Source of the DNA: Hydrogenivirga caldilitoris
GTDB taxonomy: Bacteria > Aquificota > Aquificia > Aquificales > Aquificaceae
Direction: 5' to 3'
Assembly: GCF_003664005.1 (NCBI RefSeq)
Contig: NZ_RCCJ01000001.1
Span: 1,674,001 to 1,738,000, forward strand
DNA: 64,000 bases
The notes beneath the pieces were generated by a model. That model searched no databases and had not been told where the DNA came from. It saw only the letters and a list, made by a program, of their open reading frames with translations. Of the stretch, positions 19,440-29,481 are shown in pieces. How positions within the stretch are numbered: the stretch's first letter is position 1; each line of letters begins with the position of its first letter. The translations under genes and the position numbers were made by a program.

Positions 19440-20366
19440 ATGATAAAGCCTATTGAACTTCTTGTAATAGGAGGCGCAACAGCCACAGGCAAATCGGAGC
19501 TGGCTTGCCACCTTGCCAAGGAGCTGGATACTGAGATTATAAGTGCAGATTCCATGTCCGTTTACAGGGGTATGGATATAGGGACAGCAAAGCCGAAAGA
19601 ATGTATGAAGGAAGTTAGGCACTATCTTGTAGATGTTGTCAATCCTGGTGAGTACTTTGATGCAAAGTTGTTTGAAGAACTTTCTCTCAATTACATAGAA
19701 GACATACGCTCAAGAGGAAAAGTTCCCATAGTTGCAGGAGGAACTTATCTGTATATACAGGCTCTTCTCTATGGTATAGAAGAGACACCAGAACCGAACT
19801 GGGGGCTTAGAAAGAGGCTATACAGAATAGCGGAAGCTAAGGGGAGTGAATATCTCTTTAAGAAGCTTATGAAGTTGGATATAGATTACGCTCAAAAGAT
19901 TCATCCTAACGATACCAGGAGGATAGTTCGGGCTTTAGAGGTCTTCCTTGAGACAGGAAAACCATTCTCCTCCCTTCACAGATGGGGAAAAGCGCGCTTC
20001 AGGTTTCTGGGGATACACGTAGTCAGGAATTGGGACACCCTCTCAAAAAGGATAGAGGAAAGGGTAAGAGAAATGATTAAAGGAGGTTTATTGGAAGAGG
20101 TCAAAAGGCTTATGGAAGAGGGATTTGAGGGGTTTCTAACGTCCTCTCAGGCTATCGGTTATAAAGAGCTTGTGCCCTACCTCAAAGGGGAGATACGTCT
20201 TGAAGAAGCTGTAATTGATATCGTCAAGAACACTAAGAGTTACGCTAAGAGACAGCTAAGGTGGTTCAGGAGACAGGGTTGGCTTGAGCTGAATATGGAC
20301 AGCCTTAGTGTGGAGGAAGCTTCGGATATGGTCTTGAAGAGGCTCAGTTCTCTTCAAACCTCCTGA
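19440..20366 (+). CDS. miaA: tRNA dimethylallyltransferase
   Basis: 308 aa from the ATG at 19440 (MIKPIELLVIGGATATGKSE); a longer reading would run through the tRNA-Pro gene. The P-loop is GATATGKS, followed by ISADSMSVYRGMDIGTAKP, VAGGTYLYIQALLYG and SSQAIGYKELVPYL. MiaA adds the dimethylallyl group to A37 of tRNAs reading UNN codons. It overlaps the convergent rusA gene by 23 bases. Confidence 0.95.
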   Translation: MIKPIELLVIGGATATGKSELACHLAKELDTEIISADSMSVYRGMDIGTAKPKECMKEVRHYLVDVVNPGEYFDAKLFEELSLNYIEDIRSRGKVPIVAGGTYLYIQALLYGIEETPEPNWGLRKRLYRIAEAKGSEYLFKKLMKLDIDYAQKIHPNDTRRIVRALEVFLETGKPFSSLHRWGKARFRFLGIHVVRNWDTLSKRIEERVREMIKGGLLEEVKRLMEEGFEGFLTSSQAIGYKELVPYLKGEIRLEEAVIDIVKNTKSYAKRQLRWFRRQGWLELNMDSLSVEEASDMVLKRLSSLQTS

Positions 20367-20706
20367 TTTTTATCTCAACTCCCTGCTGACCCTTTACGAC
20401 CTTCTTTACGGTTCTGATCTCATATATCAGGTTATCGTTCTCTAAAACGCCAGCCTTTTCAAGCACGTCCCACAGGCTCTTCAACATGTTGTCTATGTCC
20501 CTTTTCCTGTGGTTAGGGAGGGTAAGAATTATGTCTACCGAAACTTTGAAAGCTATTGGTTCCCCTACATACTGTTGCCTAAGCTCCCAGAGTGCTCTAA
20601 CTTCCCAATTTTTCACCCTTGGAGGCTTGAACACCTTGCCCCCTTTACGCCTTATATAACGATTTGTCTTGGGTACAGGCACCTGAGAAAGCTTAAGAAC
20701 TACCAT
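20344..20706 (-). CDS. rusA: RusA-type Holliday junction resolvase
   Basis: 120 aa, the size of E. coli RusA. In KRDIDNMLKSLWDVLEKAG plus VLENDNLI the acidic residues fall at Asp70, Asp72 and Asp91, the same numbers as the catalytic aspartates of E. coli RusA. RusA dimers cut four-way junctions. In E. coli it is prophage-encoded, but Aquifex aeolicus carries an active chromosomal homologue, and no phage genes flank this one. It overlaps the DUF4149 gene by 14 bases. Confidence 0.92.
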   Translation of the reverse strand: MVVLKLSQVPVPKTNRYIRRKGGKVFKPPRVKNWEVRALWELRQQYVGEPIAFKVSVDIILTLPNHRKRDIDNMLKSLWDVLEKAGVLENDNLIYEIRTVKKVVKGQQGVEIKIRRFEEN

Positions 20707-21109
20707 TTTTAGTCTTTACTATAAGATAAACTATAGCCCCAAAGGTAAAGAATAGAGATACGGTACTCATTATCATGGAGATAAGGTGAGCCCTTGCAAA
20801 CTCTGGCGAGCCAGTACTTTTCAAGGCGTGTGCCTCTGGAAGGACATAAAACTGCAGAGCCAGAAGTACAATGAGATTGACTGCAAGCAAGGCTATTAGG
20901 AACCTGTCCATCTTGGAGGCAAGCCCTATAAGAAGGGACAACCCAACGGCACCAAGTCCTATTCCGAAATATATGGGGAAAACCTTTTCAACTATTCCTC
21001 CTGCTACAGACCTTTCAAGAGATCTAAAGAGCTCTGGAGCCACTATGTAACTAAAAAAGGCACCAAGCCCAAAGTAGAAGGAAAGCATAAAGATCATTAT
21101 TCTATTCAC
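20693..21109 (-). CDS. DUF4149-like (TMEM205-type) membrane protein
   Basis: 138 aa with four hydrophobic segments near residues 5-25, 40-62, 68-90 and 108-132. The pattern [21 protein letters not shown] fits DUF4149 small membrane proteins, whose function is unknown. It overlaps the LeuT-like gene by eight bases at its start and rusA at its end, so it sits inside a co-transcribed run. Confidence 0.75.
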   Translation of the reverse strand: MNRIMIFMLSFYFGLGAFFSYIVAPELFRSLERSVAGGIVEKVFPIYFGIGLGAVGLSLLIGLASKMDRFLIALLAVNLIVLLALQFYVLPEAHALKSTGSPEFARAHLISMIMSTVSLFFTFGAIVYLIVKTKNGSS

Positions 21110-22646
21110 ATTGAACCTCCTTGGGATTTCTCCTTTCGGCTATAAAGACCAGAAGTGTCAAGAAGAGAAACAGTCCTATCAGATAGAACCTTGTCACCCA
21201 CACCGTCCAATGGCTTTCGGAGAGAATTTTTGGCATGTACTCCTTGCCCCATGCCCCCAGGAGGAGAAGGAGAAATACTGGGGTAATGTATCTCATCACG
21301 TAATAGTAGACCTTAGGTATACGTATGATGCCTCCTCTATTCATCTCCTCCCAGGCTTTCTGCCCACCGAATATCCACATGAATAGAACCATCTCCAGAA
21401 GCCCGAAAAATACGACACCGATAGTTCCTGCCCAGAAATCCATTTCATCAAGGGAGCGGTTCAAGAATATAACCAGATGAGCGCTGAAGAAAACCACTCC
21501 TGCAGTTATGTACACTGAGTTCTGTCGTGAAAGTCCGAACTCATCTTCAAAGAAAGCTATGAGGGGTTGCATGAGGGCTATAGAAGAAGTCAGCCCTGCA
21601 AAGAAAAGAAGGAAGAACCACATAAAACCCAGGAAGGTTCCTGCTGGCATATTGGCAAATATGGCTGGGAGGCTTATAAATCCAAGGTTGAAAGCCCCAG
21701 ACTGAGCGATAGCCACTGCATTGGCGACACCAAAGAAGGCAACCGCTGCAGGGATGGCGAGAGAACCTCCGAGAACCACTTCAGCTGTTTCATTTAAAGA
21801 GGCAGCAGTAAGACCACTCAGTGTTATATCCTGGTCTTTTCTGACATAAGAGGCGTATGTTATTATCGCGCCAAAACCCAAGCTGAGTGTAAAGAATATC
21901 TGTCCAGAGGCTGCTATCCACACGCCGGGGTCTGTGAGCTTGCTTAAGTCAGGCTTCCACAGGAAGCTAAGCCCTTGAAGGGCATTTCCTACACCTGTAT
22001 CCAACAGGAATACCCTGACCACAAGGATGACCGCAAGAATAAAGAGGGTTGGCATAGCTACCTTTGCAAATGCTTCTATACCTTTTGAAACACCTCTGCT
22101 CAAAATCAGGATATTTATCAGGATAGTTACGATAAATACAAAATAAGCATAGACTGAAGGCGTTATAAAATCCTCTCCGCTCCCTACGTAGCTTCTGAGA
22201 AAAGTTTCAAAGGGCTTCAAGTAGGTATTTGGATCGCTCCCGTCAGCTGGTAGTGTGGGAACAAGACCCAGAAGAAACTTTATAGCGAAACCTAAAGTCC
22301 AAGACTCAATGTAAACATAGTAGATGATAACGACAAGGGGGATCCAGAGTCCAAACACACCTACTACCTTTGAGAGCCTGTTTTTCCAGAGAAGATAAAA
22401 GATCGCCGGTGTTGTTCCATGTCCCTGAGTACCACCGTATCTACCGATAGCCCACTCTATCCACATCAAAGGAATTCCTATTATCAGAAAGGCTATTATG
22501 TAAGGAATCATAAAGGCTCCGCCGCCGTTCTCTGCAGCTTGAACGGGAAAGCGAAGAAAGTTCCCAAGACCTACGGCATTACCCGCCATTGCCAAGATTA
22601 AACCTATGCGGGTAGCCCATCTTTCCCTTTCAATACCCCTGTTCAT
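21102..22646 (-). CDS. Sodium-coupled amino-acid symporter, LeuT orthologue (NSS family)
   Basis: 514 aa, 12 expected membrane helices. The N-terminus [20 protein letters not shown] matches Aquifex aeolicus LeuT almost residue for residue, shifted by +2 (LeuT Asn27 is Asn29 here). The unwound TM1 [10 protein letters not shown]3 [12 protein letters not shown] with the substrate-gate Tyr, TM6 [11 protein letters not shown] and TM8 [13 protein letters not shown] are all kept, so both sodium sites and the leucine/alanine pocket look intact. The extracellular loop after GLVP differs from LeuT. Predicted function: Na+-driven uptake of small hydrophobic amino acids. Confidence 0.96.
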   Translation of the reverse strand: MNRGIERERWATRIGLILAMAGNAVGLGNFLRFPVQAAENGGGAFMIPYIIAFLIIGIPLMWIEWAIGRYGGTQGHGTTPAIFYLLWKNRLSKVVGVFGLWIPLVVIIYYVYIESWTLGFAIKFLLGLVPTLPADGSDPNTYLKPFETFLRSYVGSGEDFITPSVYAYFVFIVTILINILILSRGVSKGIEAFAKVAMPTLFILAVILVVRVFLLDTGVGNALQGLSFLWKPDLSKLTDPGVWIAASGQIFFTLSLGFGAIITYASYVRKDQDITLSGLTAASLNETAEVVLGGSLAIPAAVAFFGVANAVAIAQSGAFNLGFISLPAIFANMPAGTFLGFMWFFLLFFAGLTSSIALMQPLIAFFEDEFGLSRQNSVYITAGVVFFSAHLVIFLNRSLDEMDFWAGTIGVVFFGLLEMVLFMWIFGGQKAWEEMNRGGIIRIPKVYYYVMRYITPVFLLLLLGAWGKEYMPKILSESHWTVWVTRFYLIGLFLFLTLLVFIAERRNPKEVQCE

Positions 22647-22656
22647 TTTGCCAATA

Positions 22657-22959
22657 TTATACTTTCATACCTGCAACGAAACCTATGGCGAAGCTTCCCC
22701 CAAAGGACACCGTCCTGACTGCTGTCTTTGCAAAACTCTCAAAGGAGGAAAAGAAACTCCCTGCGAACTTTCCGAAAGCCGCCCAGTTTACGCTTATAAC
22801 CCCTTTATCTGCAAGCCATATGAGACTGAGTATATAAAGACCAAGTATAAAGGCTGCTATTTTGAAAACCCTCTTCAAAGTAAAGCCGACCAGAAAACCT
22901 AAAGCTCCTCCAAAACCAAGGTCTTTTAAAACCTCTTGACCGAATATATCTTCCATCAC
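22657..22959 (-). CDS. FUN14-family small membrane protein
   Basis: 100 aa. [19 protein letters not shown], a hydrophobic helix ([16 protein letters not shown]) and a Gly-rich C-terminal segment ([16 protein letters not shown]) match the FUN14 family, known from the mitochondrial mitophagy receptor FUNDC1 and many uncharacterised prokaryotic proteins. The start overlaps the mtnP stop (ATGA). Its bacterial role is unknown. Confidence 0.8.
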   Translation of the reverse strand: MMEDIFGQEVLKDLGFGGALGFLVGFTLKRVFKIAAFILGLYILSLIWLADKGVISVNWAAFGKFAGSFFSSFESFAKTAVRTVSFGGSFAIGFVAGMKV

Positions 22960-23789
22960 ACTTCTGCTCCCTCAAGAACCTTGTCACAGCCGCAGCTTCT
23001 CTCTTCGGGAAGTTTCAGTATCAGCTCCATTATAACTTCCTTTATGTTCTCTTCCCTTTCTGCCATGAGCTCAAGAACTTCCTTGCTCGTAAGCCTGTAG
23101 CCTGATATTCCAGCAGCTGGATTGGCAACTACACACAGAGATGCATAGCACATAGTAAGCTCCCTTGCCAACACAACCTCAGGGTAACCCGTCATACCGA
23201 CTACGTCTGCTCCCAACTTCTCCAACATCCTTATCTCGGCAGCTGTTTCAAAACGGGGTCCCTCGGTGCAGGCGTATGTTCCTGCAGGATGATACTTGAA
23301 ATGCTTTTCCTCAAGTATATCCATAAGGCTGTTTCTTACTTGAGGACAGTATGGTTCCGTCACATCTATGTGGACTACCTTTTTCTCCCTCAGGAGCCTT
23401 GCTACCTCATCGTTTCCTTCTACTTCTGCAGAGAACTTCCCTTCATAGTATGTAGAGTCTCTCTTCCTGGTAAAGTCAAGGAAGTTGTCTATTATCACAA
23501 AATCACCGGCTCTAAAGAGCTTATTTATGCTGCCTACCGCTGATATGGCAAGAACACGGTTAACTCCAATCTCTCTCAATGCCCACAGATTTGCCTTGTA
23601 AGGAACAAGGTGCGGGGGATAAGAGTGGTCTTTGCCGTGTCTTGCCAAGAAAGCCACACGCTTACCTTCAAGTTCACCGATTATTACAGGGGAGGAGGGA
23701 CCCCCGAAGGGGGTATTTACGTAAACCTCATCCCTTATCTTTATGTTTTCAAGCTTGTATAACCCGCTTCCCCCGATTATCCCAAGCAT
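22956..23789 (-). CDS. mtnP: S-methyl-5'-thioadenosine / purine nucleoside phosphorylase
   Basis: 277 aa PNP-family enzyme. Motifs: [23 protein letters not shown] (phosphate loop), [37 protein letters not shown], and [22 protein letters not shown] phosphorolyses methylthioadenosine left by polyamine synthesis, which fits the presence of speE at 36.4 kb. Which purine nucleoside is preferred cannot be fixed by eye. Confidence 0.92.
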   Translation of the reverse strand: MLGIIGGSGLYKLENIKIRDEVYVNTPFGGPSSPVIIGELEGKRVAFLARHGKDHSYPPHLVPYKANLWALREIGVNRVLAISAVGSINKLFRAGDFVIIDNFLDFTRKRDSTYYEGKFSAEVEGNDEVARLLREKKVVHIDVTEPYCPQVRNSLMDILEEKHFKYHPAGTYACTEGPRFETAAEIRMLEKLGADVVGMTGYPEVVLARELTMCYASLCVVANPAAGISGYRLTSKEVLELMAEREENIKEVIMELILKLPEERSCGCDKVLEGAEV

Positions 23790-23798
23790 ATGGAAATT

Positions 23799-25097
23799 TT
23801 ATACCGCTGCGAACTCTTCTGCCCTAACGAGTTCCTCGGGGTGGGCTATTCTACCCAGCACGGCGCTGGCAGCTACAACTGCGGGATTCGCCAGGTAAGA
23901 CTCCGATTTGGGATGACCCATCCTGCCTGGGAAGTTCCTGTTAGAACTGGATATACACCTTTCCCCTTCTGCAAGAACACCCATATGCCCGCCCAGACAA
24001 GGTCCGCAGGTTGAGGTGGAGACGACGCATCCCGCTTCCATGAATATGTCTATAAGTCCCTCGTGGAGAGCTTGGTGATAAACGTTCTTGGAGGCAGGTA
24101 TAACTATACATCTTACGTATGGGTGAACCTTTTTCCCCTGTTTCATAGCTGCTTCAAAGACCTTGGCTGCAATTCTCAGGTCTTCAATCCTCCCGTTGGT
24201 ACATGAACCTATGAACGCCTGGTCTATGCTTATGTGGGTAGATTCGCTCACAGGGTGGACGTTGGAGGGAAGATAGGGCCAGGCAACAAGAGGTTCAATC
24301 TTTCCCGCATCCCATTCATATATGGAGTGATACTCCGCATCCGGGTCACTTTCATACACCTTCCACTCTTTTTGGGCACGCTCCTTCACATACTCTATTG
24401 TTTTTTCATCGGGGGAGATTATCCCACTCTTTCCACCGGCTTCAATAGCCATGTTGGTTATGGTAAGCCTCTGTTCTACTGATAGCTCTCTTATAGCTTC
24501 TCCTTCAAACTCCATAGCCCTGTAGAGAGCTCCATCCACACCTATCTCGCCTATAGTGTGAAGAATAAGATCCTTACCCATAACCCAAGGCTTGAGTTTT
24601 CCGTAAAAGATAAATTTCATGCTTTCAGGGACCCTGAGCCATATTTCACCGGTAGCCATAGCGTACGCTATGTCTGTAGAACCCACTCCTGTAGCGAAGG
24701 CACCTATCCCACCGTAGGTGCAGGTATGGGAGTCAGCCCCGACAACCAGATCCCCTGGTACGACTATTCCGCGCTCGGGGAGGATAGTATGTTCTATGCC
24801 CTCTCCCTCTTCAAAGAAGTACTTTATTCCGTGTTTCCTTGCAAAGTCTCTCACTATCTTTGCCTGCTCTGCGGACTTTATATCCTTTGCAGGCACGAAA
24901 TGAGAGAGGACGAGGGCTATTTTGTTGGGGTCAAAGACCCTGTCAATTCCATGCTTTTCAAGGGTTTTAATGGCAAGGGGGGCTGTAACGTCGTTGGCCA
25001 TAGCCAGGTCAATTTTTGCTGTTATGAGGTCTCCAGCTCTGACCTCTTTCTTGCCTGCATGTGCGGCAAGTATTTTCTCCGTGATCGTCATTCCCAT
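23799..25097 (-). CDS. leuC: 3-isopropylmalate dehydratase large subunit (aconitase family)
   Basis: 432 aa, the shorter HacA/LeuC type common in Aquificales and archaea. Fe-S ligand cysteines are in IGSCTNGR and STCGPCLGG; VVGADSHTCTYGGIGAFATGVG is the aconitase signature. With a separate small subunit (not in the window) it isomerises isopropylmalate in leucine synthesis; homoaconitase or citramalate-pathway activity is possible. The start overlaps the ftsH stop by one base (TGATG). Confidence 0.93.
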   Translation of the reverse strand: MGMTITEKILAAHAGKKEVRAGDLITAKIDLAMANDVTAPLAIKTLEKHGIDRVFDPNKIALVLSHFVPAKDIKSAEQAKIVRDFARKHGIKYFFEEGEGIEHTILPERGIVVPGDLVVGADSHTCTYGGIGAFATGVGSTDIAYAMATGEIWLRVPESMKFIFYGKLKPWVMGKDLILHTIGEIGVDGALYRAMEFEGEAIRELSVEQRLTITNMAIEAGGKSGIISPDEKTIEYVKERAQKEWKVYESDPDAEYHSIYEWDAGKIEPLVAWPYLPSNVHPVSESTHISIDQAFIGSCTNGRIEDLRIAAKVFEAAMKQGKKVHPYVRCIVIPASKNVYHQALHEGLIDIFMEAGCVVSTSTCGPCLGGHMGVLAEGERCISSSNRNFPGRMGHPKSESYLANPAVVAASAVLGRIAHPEELVRAEEFAAV

Positions 25098-26998
25098 CAG
25101 ACAACCTCCTTCTCTTCTTTTTTAGCCTCTTCTTCTGCTGCAACCTCAAAGGTCTTGTGCTCTTCCTGTTTACACTTGGTCTTAACCTCAACCCCGTATA
25201 GCTTCAAGACCTCAACAAATTCTTCGCAGGATATGGACTCCTTCTCCAAAAGCTTTTTTACAACAGCCTTTAGAGGCTCTTTGTGGGCTTCTATGGTAGC
25301 TTTTGCGGTTTCGTAAGCTGAGGCGAGTATCTTCTTCACCTCCTCATCAATCTCCCTTAGGAGCTCTGGACTTGTATCTATACTGTTGGTTACTCCTCCC
25401 AGGAAGGGGTTGTTCACCCTTTTTATAGCTATGGGACCAACCTTTTCGCTCATTCCCCACATGGACACCATCTTGTAGGCAAGCTCTGTTGCCCTTTGGA
25501 GGTCGTTCTCCGCACCCGTGGTTATTCCGTCCTTGCCGTAAAAGACTTCTTCCGCTGCCCTTCCACCCATCATTATCAAGATCCTATTGAACAGGTTCTT
25601 CCTGTCGTATATGTGTTTGTCATCTATTGGCAGTTGCTGGGTTACACCGAGAGCCATACCTCTTGGAATTATTGAGACCTTGTGAACAGGGTCGGAGTCC
25701 TCCGTCATGAAACCCATAAGGGCGTGCCCGGCTTCATGGTAGGCTATCTTTTCCTTCTCTTTGGGAGAGATAACCATTCCCTTCCTCTCAAGCCCCATTG
25801 TTATGCGGTCTATTGCCTCTTCTATCTCTTCCATTGATATGTGTTCTCTTCCTTTCCTCGCAGCCAGAAGAGCTGCCTCATTCAGGAGGTTCTCAAGGTC
25901 TGCACCGTTGAAGCCGGGTGTTGCTCTTGCAACAAGTTCAAGGTCAACGTCTGGTGCGAGCTTCTTGTTCCTTGCATGTACTTTTAATATTTCGTACCTT
26001 CCCTTAACATCTGGCTTGGGTATGAATATCTGCCTATCAAACCTGCCAGGTCTCAAAAGGGCTGGGTCAAGGATATCGGGTCTGTTGGTAGCCGCTATAA
26101 CTATAATGCCCTCTGAGGTATCAAAGCCGTCCATCTCAACCAGGAGCTGGTTCAGGGTTTGCTCTCTTTCATCGTGTCCGCCACCCAGGTTAAGGGCGCC
26201 TCTTGTCCTGCCAACAGCGTCAATCTCATCTATGAAGACTATGCACGGGGCGTGCTTTTTTGCAGTTTCAAAAAGGTCTCTGACTCTTGCAGCACCAACG
26301 CCGACAAACATCTCCACGAAGTCTGAGCCTGAGATAGATATAAAGGGAACGTGAGCTTCACCTGCTATGGCTTTTGCCAAGAGGGTCTTACCAACACCTG
26401 GCTCTCCATAGAGCAGAACTCCTTTTGGAGGTCTTCCTCCAAGCTTCTGAAACTTGAGTGGGTCTTTCAGATACTCAATTATCTCTTTTACCTCGTCCTT
26501 TACCTCATCTATGCCTGCTACATCTCCAAAGGTCACCTTTGGCTTCTCTTCTATATAAACCTTTGCTCTGCTCTTTCCAAAAGAGAAGGCTCTCCCCGGT
26601 CCATTCGCTCCTCCGCCACCGCTCATCTGTCTCATTAGAGCTATCCATATACCTATGAAGAGGAGTATAGGGAGCCAGGATATGAACAGATTTAAAAGCC
26701 AGCCGCTGCCGGTGTCTCCAGACTCTACCTCAACCCTTACGCCTTTCTTTACAAACTCATCAACCACGGTAGAGCCTGGGGGTATGGCAGTTTCTATCCT
26801 CTGTCCATCCTTCGTGGTGGCTATTATCGTTCTCCCCTTAACCTGGACCTGCTGAACCTTCCCTTCGTCAACAAGCTGGACAAGACTGTTTAAGGGGACT
26901 TTTGTTGCAAGCTCGTGCCTCTGCTCAAATATGTTAAAGGCAACTATGGTGGCGCCTATTATGAGTATCCAAACAAAAAAGCTCTTGAACATCTGCAC
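25097..26998 (-). CDS. ftsH: ATP-dependent membrane zinc protease FtsH
   Basis: 633 aa. Two membrane helices (residues ~5-22 and ~104-124) bracket a small periplasmic domain. The AAA+ module has Walker [14 protein letters not shown], Walker [13 protein letters not shown] and the [22 protein letters not shown]. The zinc site is [12 protein letters not shown]. It degrades damaged or unassembled membrane proteins. The start is read as GTG at 26998, seven bases after GGAGG; the ATG at 26992 would have a 13-base spacing. Confidence 0.97.
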   Translation of the reverse strand: MQMFKSFFVWILIIGATIVAFNIFEQRHELATKVPLNSLVQLVDEGKVQQVQVKGRTIIATTKDGQRIETAIPPGSTVVDEFVKKGVRVEVESGDTGSGWLLNLFISWLPILLFIGIWIALMRQMSGGGGANGPGRAFSFGKSRAKVYIEEKPKVTFGDVAGIDEVKDEVKEIIEYLKDPLKFQKLGGRPPKGVLLYGEPGVGKTLLAKAIAGEAHVPFISISGSDFVEMFVGVGAARVRDLFETAKKHAPCIVFIDEIDAVGRTRGALNLGGGHDEREQTLNQLLVEMDGFDTSEGIIVIAATNRPDILDPALLRPGRFDRQIFIPKPDVKGRYEILKVHARNKKLAPDVDLELVARATPGFNGADLENLLNEAALLAARKGREHISMEEIEEAIDRITMGLERKGMVISPKEKEKIAYHEAGHALMGFMTEDSDPVHKVSIIPRGMALGVTQQLPIDDKHIYDRKNLFNRILIMMGGRAAEEVFYGKDGITTGAENDLQRATELAYKMVSMWGMSEKVGPIAIKRVNNPFLGGVTNSIDTSPELLREIDEEVKKILASAYETAKATIEAHKEPLKAVVKKLLEKESISCEEFVEVLKLYGVEVKTKCKQEEHKTFEVAAEEEAKKEEKEVV

Positions 26999-27043
26999 CT
27001 TTCTTCCTCCTTACGTGCGTCCGTAGATTTAGAAGATAGGCTT

Positions 27044-27997
27044 TTAGAGGCTCTTTTTCAAGCAAAGGAAGGCACCTTTCCTCACTACCTTAACACCTTC
27101 ACCCAAGGATACTTCACCTCCTTTGCTCAGAAGGTTCCTAACCTGCTCCACCTTGGAGAAGTTTCTTATACCGGTAAACTCCCTTATAGCCCTTCTTTGA
27201 AGGGAAACGTGTGCCTGTGTTAATACCTTAACCTCAAGGCAATCTTCGTTTCTTGCCCTATAAAGGAGTTCCCTGGATAATCTTTTAAGTAGTTCTTCCT
27301 CATCTTTGAGGATGTTCCTTGTTCTCAGAAAAGTCTCTTCCAGGTTCGGATTTATACTCTTCAATACAGGGATAACTTCCATCCTTATCCTGTTTCTGAA
27401 GAACCTTGGGTCCCTGTTGCTCGTGTCTTCCACCCACCTTAGATTCCTCACCTTGGCGTAAGAGAGTATCTCTTCCTTTTTCACTTTATACATAGGTCTG
27501 ACTATATCTCCCTCTTTCGGTTCAAAGCCCAAAAGCCCCTCAACCCCGGCTCCTCTGGAGAGCCATATTAAGGCTGTTTCAACCAGGTCGTTCAAGTGGT
27601 GGGCTGTGGCTATGAGGTCAAAACCCTCTCTATCCTTTATGGACCTTAAGAAGCGATATCTGAGCTCTCTTGCAACCTCTTCAAGATTTCTCTTGCTACT
27701 TCGGGCAACCTCTCCTACATTCTCGCTCCCTACGAATATTTCAAGCTTTCTTTCCTCAGCAAACCCTCTACAGAACTCCTCCTCCCTGTCTGCCTCCACC
27801 CTCAGCTTGTGGTTGAAGTGGGCTAAAGAGAGCCTTTTGAACCCGAAAAAGTCCTTAAGTTCAAGTAGGGCATCCGTAAGGGAAACTGAGTCAACTCCCC
27901 CGGAGAAAGCCACCAGGACTGAGCTTTGATGGGGTATCAGCCTTTCCTCTTTCTGGAGTCTTATAACCTTTCTGAGGAGCTTGCTAACTTCTTTCAT
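27044..27997 (-). CDS. tilS: tRNA(Ile)-lysidine synthase
   Basis: 317 aa. The PP-loop is VAFSGGVDSVSLTDALLEL, and TAHHLNDLVETALIWLSRGAG is the conserved second motif. TilS converts C34 of tRNA-Ile(CAU) to lysidine so it reads AUA. The short C-terminal region fits the compact Aquifex-type TilS. The start overlaps the upstream TPR-like gene by 14 bases; ftsH follows 45 bases downstream, as in many bacteria. Confidence 0.95.
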   Translation of the reverse strand: MKEVSKLLRKVIRLQKEERLIPHQSSVLVAFSGGVDSVSLTDALLELKDFFGFKRLSLAHFNHKLRVEADREEEFCRGFAEERKLEIFVGSENVGEVARSSKRNLEEVARELRYRFLRSIKDREGFDLIATAHHLNDLVETALIWLSRGAGVEGLLGFEPKEGDIVRPMYKVKKEEILSYAKVRNLRWVEDTSNRDPRFFRNRIRMEVIPVLKSINPNLEETFLRTRNILKDEEELLKRLSRELLYRARNEDCLEVKVLTQAHVSLQRRAIREFTGIRNFSKVEQVRNLLSKGGEVSLGEGVKVVRKGAFLCLKKSL

Positions 27998-28607
27998 CTT
28001 TCAGCTTCTCTGTTAATCTCTTGCTCACCTCATCGTAGTAAGGGTACGTTATACCCTCTTCTTTTATTCTCTCCACAAGCTCAAGGGCTTCTTTAACTTT
28101 TCCTTCCCTTTCCAATAGGTACACATAAACCTCAAAGGCGTTTATCTGAGGAAGCTGACCTCCAGAGCGTTCTGCAAGGGCATCCTTGTACTCCGGAAAC
28201 AGCTCTATATCTTTCTCGCAGTAGACTTTCATCTTATCAAAGTCTTTGAGTTTCTGAGCCAGGAGAACAAGGTCATTGAGTATAAAGTGCTCCTCAAGGG
28301 GAGTTCCTTCCATTTTAATGGCTTCGTTGTAAAGCCACTCGGCAGTTTCATAGTCTCCTTCCAACAGTGCAGTTTGTGCTATAGAGGCGAGAAAGGTTCT
28401 CTTAGTGTATAAGGGTTTTCCTACTTCGCCGCTGTCAAAGTGTTTTGCCTTGTAAGGAAAGTTGAGATTTTTGATGACTTTTATAGAGTAGTATTTCTTT
28501 ACTCTCTTCTGGTACTTTGGGTCCAGGTTTTCATACCATTCCCAAAGGTCTAAGGCTTTCAGTAAACCTCCTTTCTCCCGGAATATCTGAAAAACCTTCC
28601 CTATCAT
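27984..28607 (-). CDS. TPR-like helical hypothetical protein
   Basis: 207 aa. Helical pairs such as ALLEGDYETAEWLYNEAIKM, LAQKLKDFDKMKVYCEKDIEL and LEREGKVKEALELVERIKEEG look like tetratricopeptide repeats (roughly residues 75-190), so a protein-protein interaction role is inferred. No catalytic motif. It overlaps tilS by 14 bases and is probably co-translated. Confidence 0.7.
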   Translation of the reverse strand: MIGKVFQIFREKGGLLKALDLWEWYENLDPKYQKRVKKYYSIKVIKNLNFPYKAKHFDSGEVGKPLYTKRTFLASIAQTALLEGDYETAEWLYNEAIKMEGTPLEEHFILNDLVLLAQKLKDFDKMKVYCEKDIELFPEYKDALAERSGGQLPQINAFEVYVYLLEREGKVKEALELVERIKEEGITYPYYDEVSKRLTEKLKDERS

Positions 28608-28652
28608 ATCAAGCGCTTAGTATAAGCTTTTACACCTGATTTTCAAGGAGCT

Positions 28653-29480
28653 TCAGAAGTTCCTTATAAGCAATTCTATCTTATCCCTTTTCCTACCTTC
28701 TCCTTTGCAGTTTATAGCCCTGCCTGCTTCTATCTCTTCTATCTGGTAGCCTTTGTAGAGCTTCTTTACAAACTCTGTGTTTGAGTTAGAGAGCATAACG
28801 TAACACCCTTTCTTGTCCAACTCCCTGAAGACTTTGGACAATTCTATCTGATCCTCCTCCGTAAAGTCATAACGGTTGTACTTGGTGAAGGAGGCTGTTT
28901 TAGAAAGGGGGTGATAGGGCGGGTCAAGGTAGACAAAATCCCCCTTCTTTGCCAGCTCGCAGGTATCCTTGTAATCCTGACATAGGATCTGTACGTGTGA
29001 GGAGTTTAAGAACTCTGAAACCGCTCTTAGGTTTTCCTCGTCGCATATCTTAGGGTTTTTGTATTTTCCAAAGGGAACGTTAAATTCACCCTTGGAGTTC
29101 TCCCTGTAGAGCCCGTTGTAGCAGGTCTTATTCAGGTATATAAACCGACTTGCCCTTTCCACAGGTGAGAGTTTTTCAGGGTTTTGAGCACGAACTTTGT
29201 AGAAGTAACTCTCCTCGTTCCTGTGTTTCTTGAGACTCTCTATAAGCTCATCTACGTTGTCTCTGATAACCCTATAAGCGTTTATTAGCTCGTAATTTAT
29301 ATCGGAAATGATACCCCTCTCAGGCATAAGCTCAAACAGTAGCGCACCACCGCCAACCATAGGCTCAATGTATGTATTGAATGTCTTGGGCACATTTGCT
29401 ATTAGAACTCTCAGGAGTTGCCTTTTACCGCCTGCCCACTTCACGAAGGGTTTTGGTTTTTGAGCTACCTTAAACAGCAT
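28653..29480 (-). CDS. dam: DNA adenine N6-methyltransferase, Dam/DpnM family
   Basis: 275 aa. The SAM-binding motif is FVKWAGGKRQLLRVL at residues ~12-26, the catalytic motif is VYLDPPYHPLS near residue 185, and YLNKTCYNGLYRENSKGEFNVPFG is the target-contact region seen in DpnM/Dam enzymes. Recognition of GATC is likely but not provable from sequence. It starts one base after the stop of an unknown 188-aa gene (stop TAA, G, ATG), so the two are coupled; R-M genes are often arranged so. Confidence 0.93.
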   Translation of the reverse strand: MLFKVAQKPKPFVKWAGGKRQLLRVLIANVPKTFNTYIEPMVGGGALLFELMPERGIISDINYELINAYRVIRDNVDELIESLKKHRNEESYFYKVRAQNPEKLSPVERASRFIYLNKTCYNGLYRENSKGEFNVPFGKYKNPKICDEENLRAVSEFLNSSHVQILCQDYKDTCELAKKGDFVYLDPPYHPLSKTASFTKYNRYDFTEEDQIELSKVFRELDKKGCYVMLSNSNTEFVKKLYKGYQIEEIEAGRAINCKGEGRKRDKIELLIRNF

Positions 29481-29481
29481 C

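Noticed and set aside
20344-20706. Prophage remnant marked by RusA
   Set aside because: No other phage genes nearby, and chromosomal RusA is known in Aquifex.
24558-25316. 252-codon open frame antisense to leuC and ftsH
   Set aside because: Spans two strongly supported genes and their overlap; translation has no recognisable domain.
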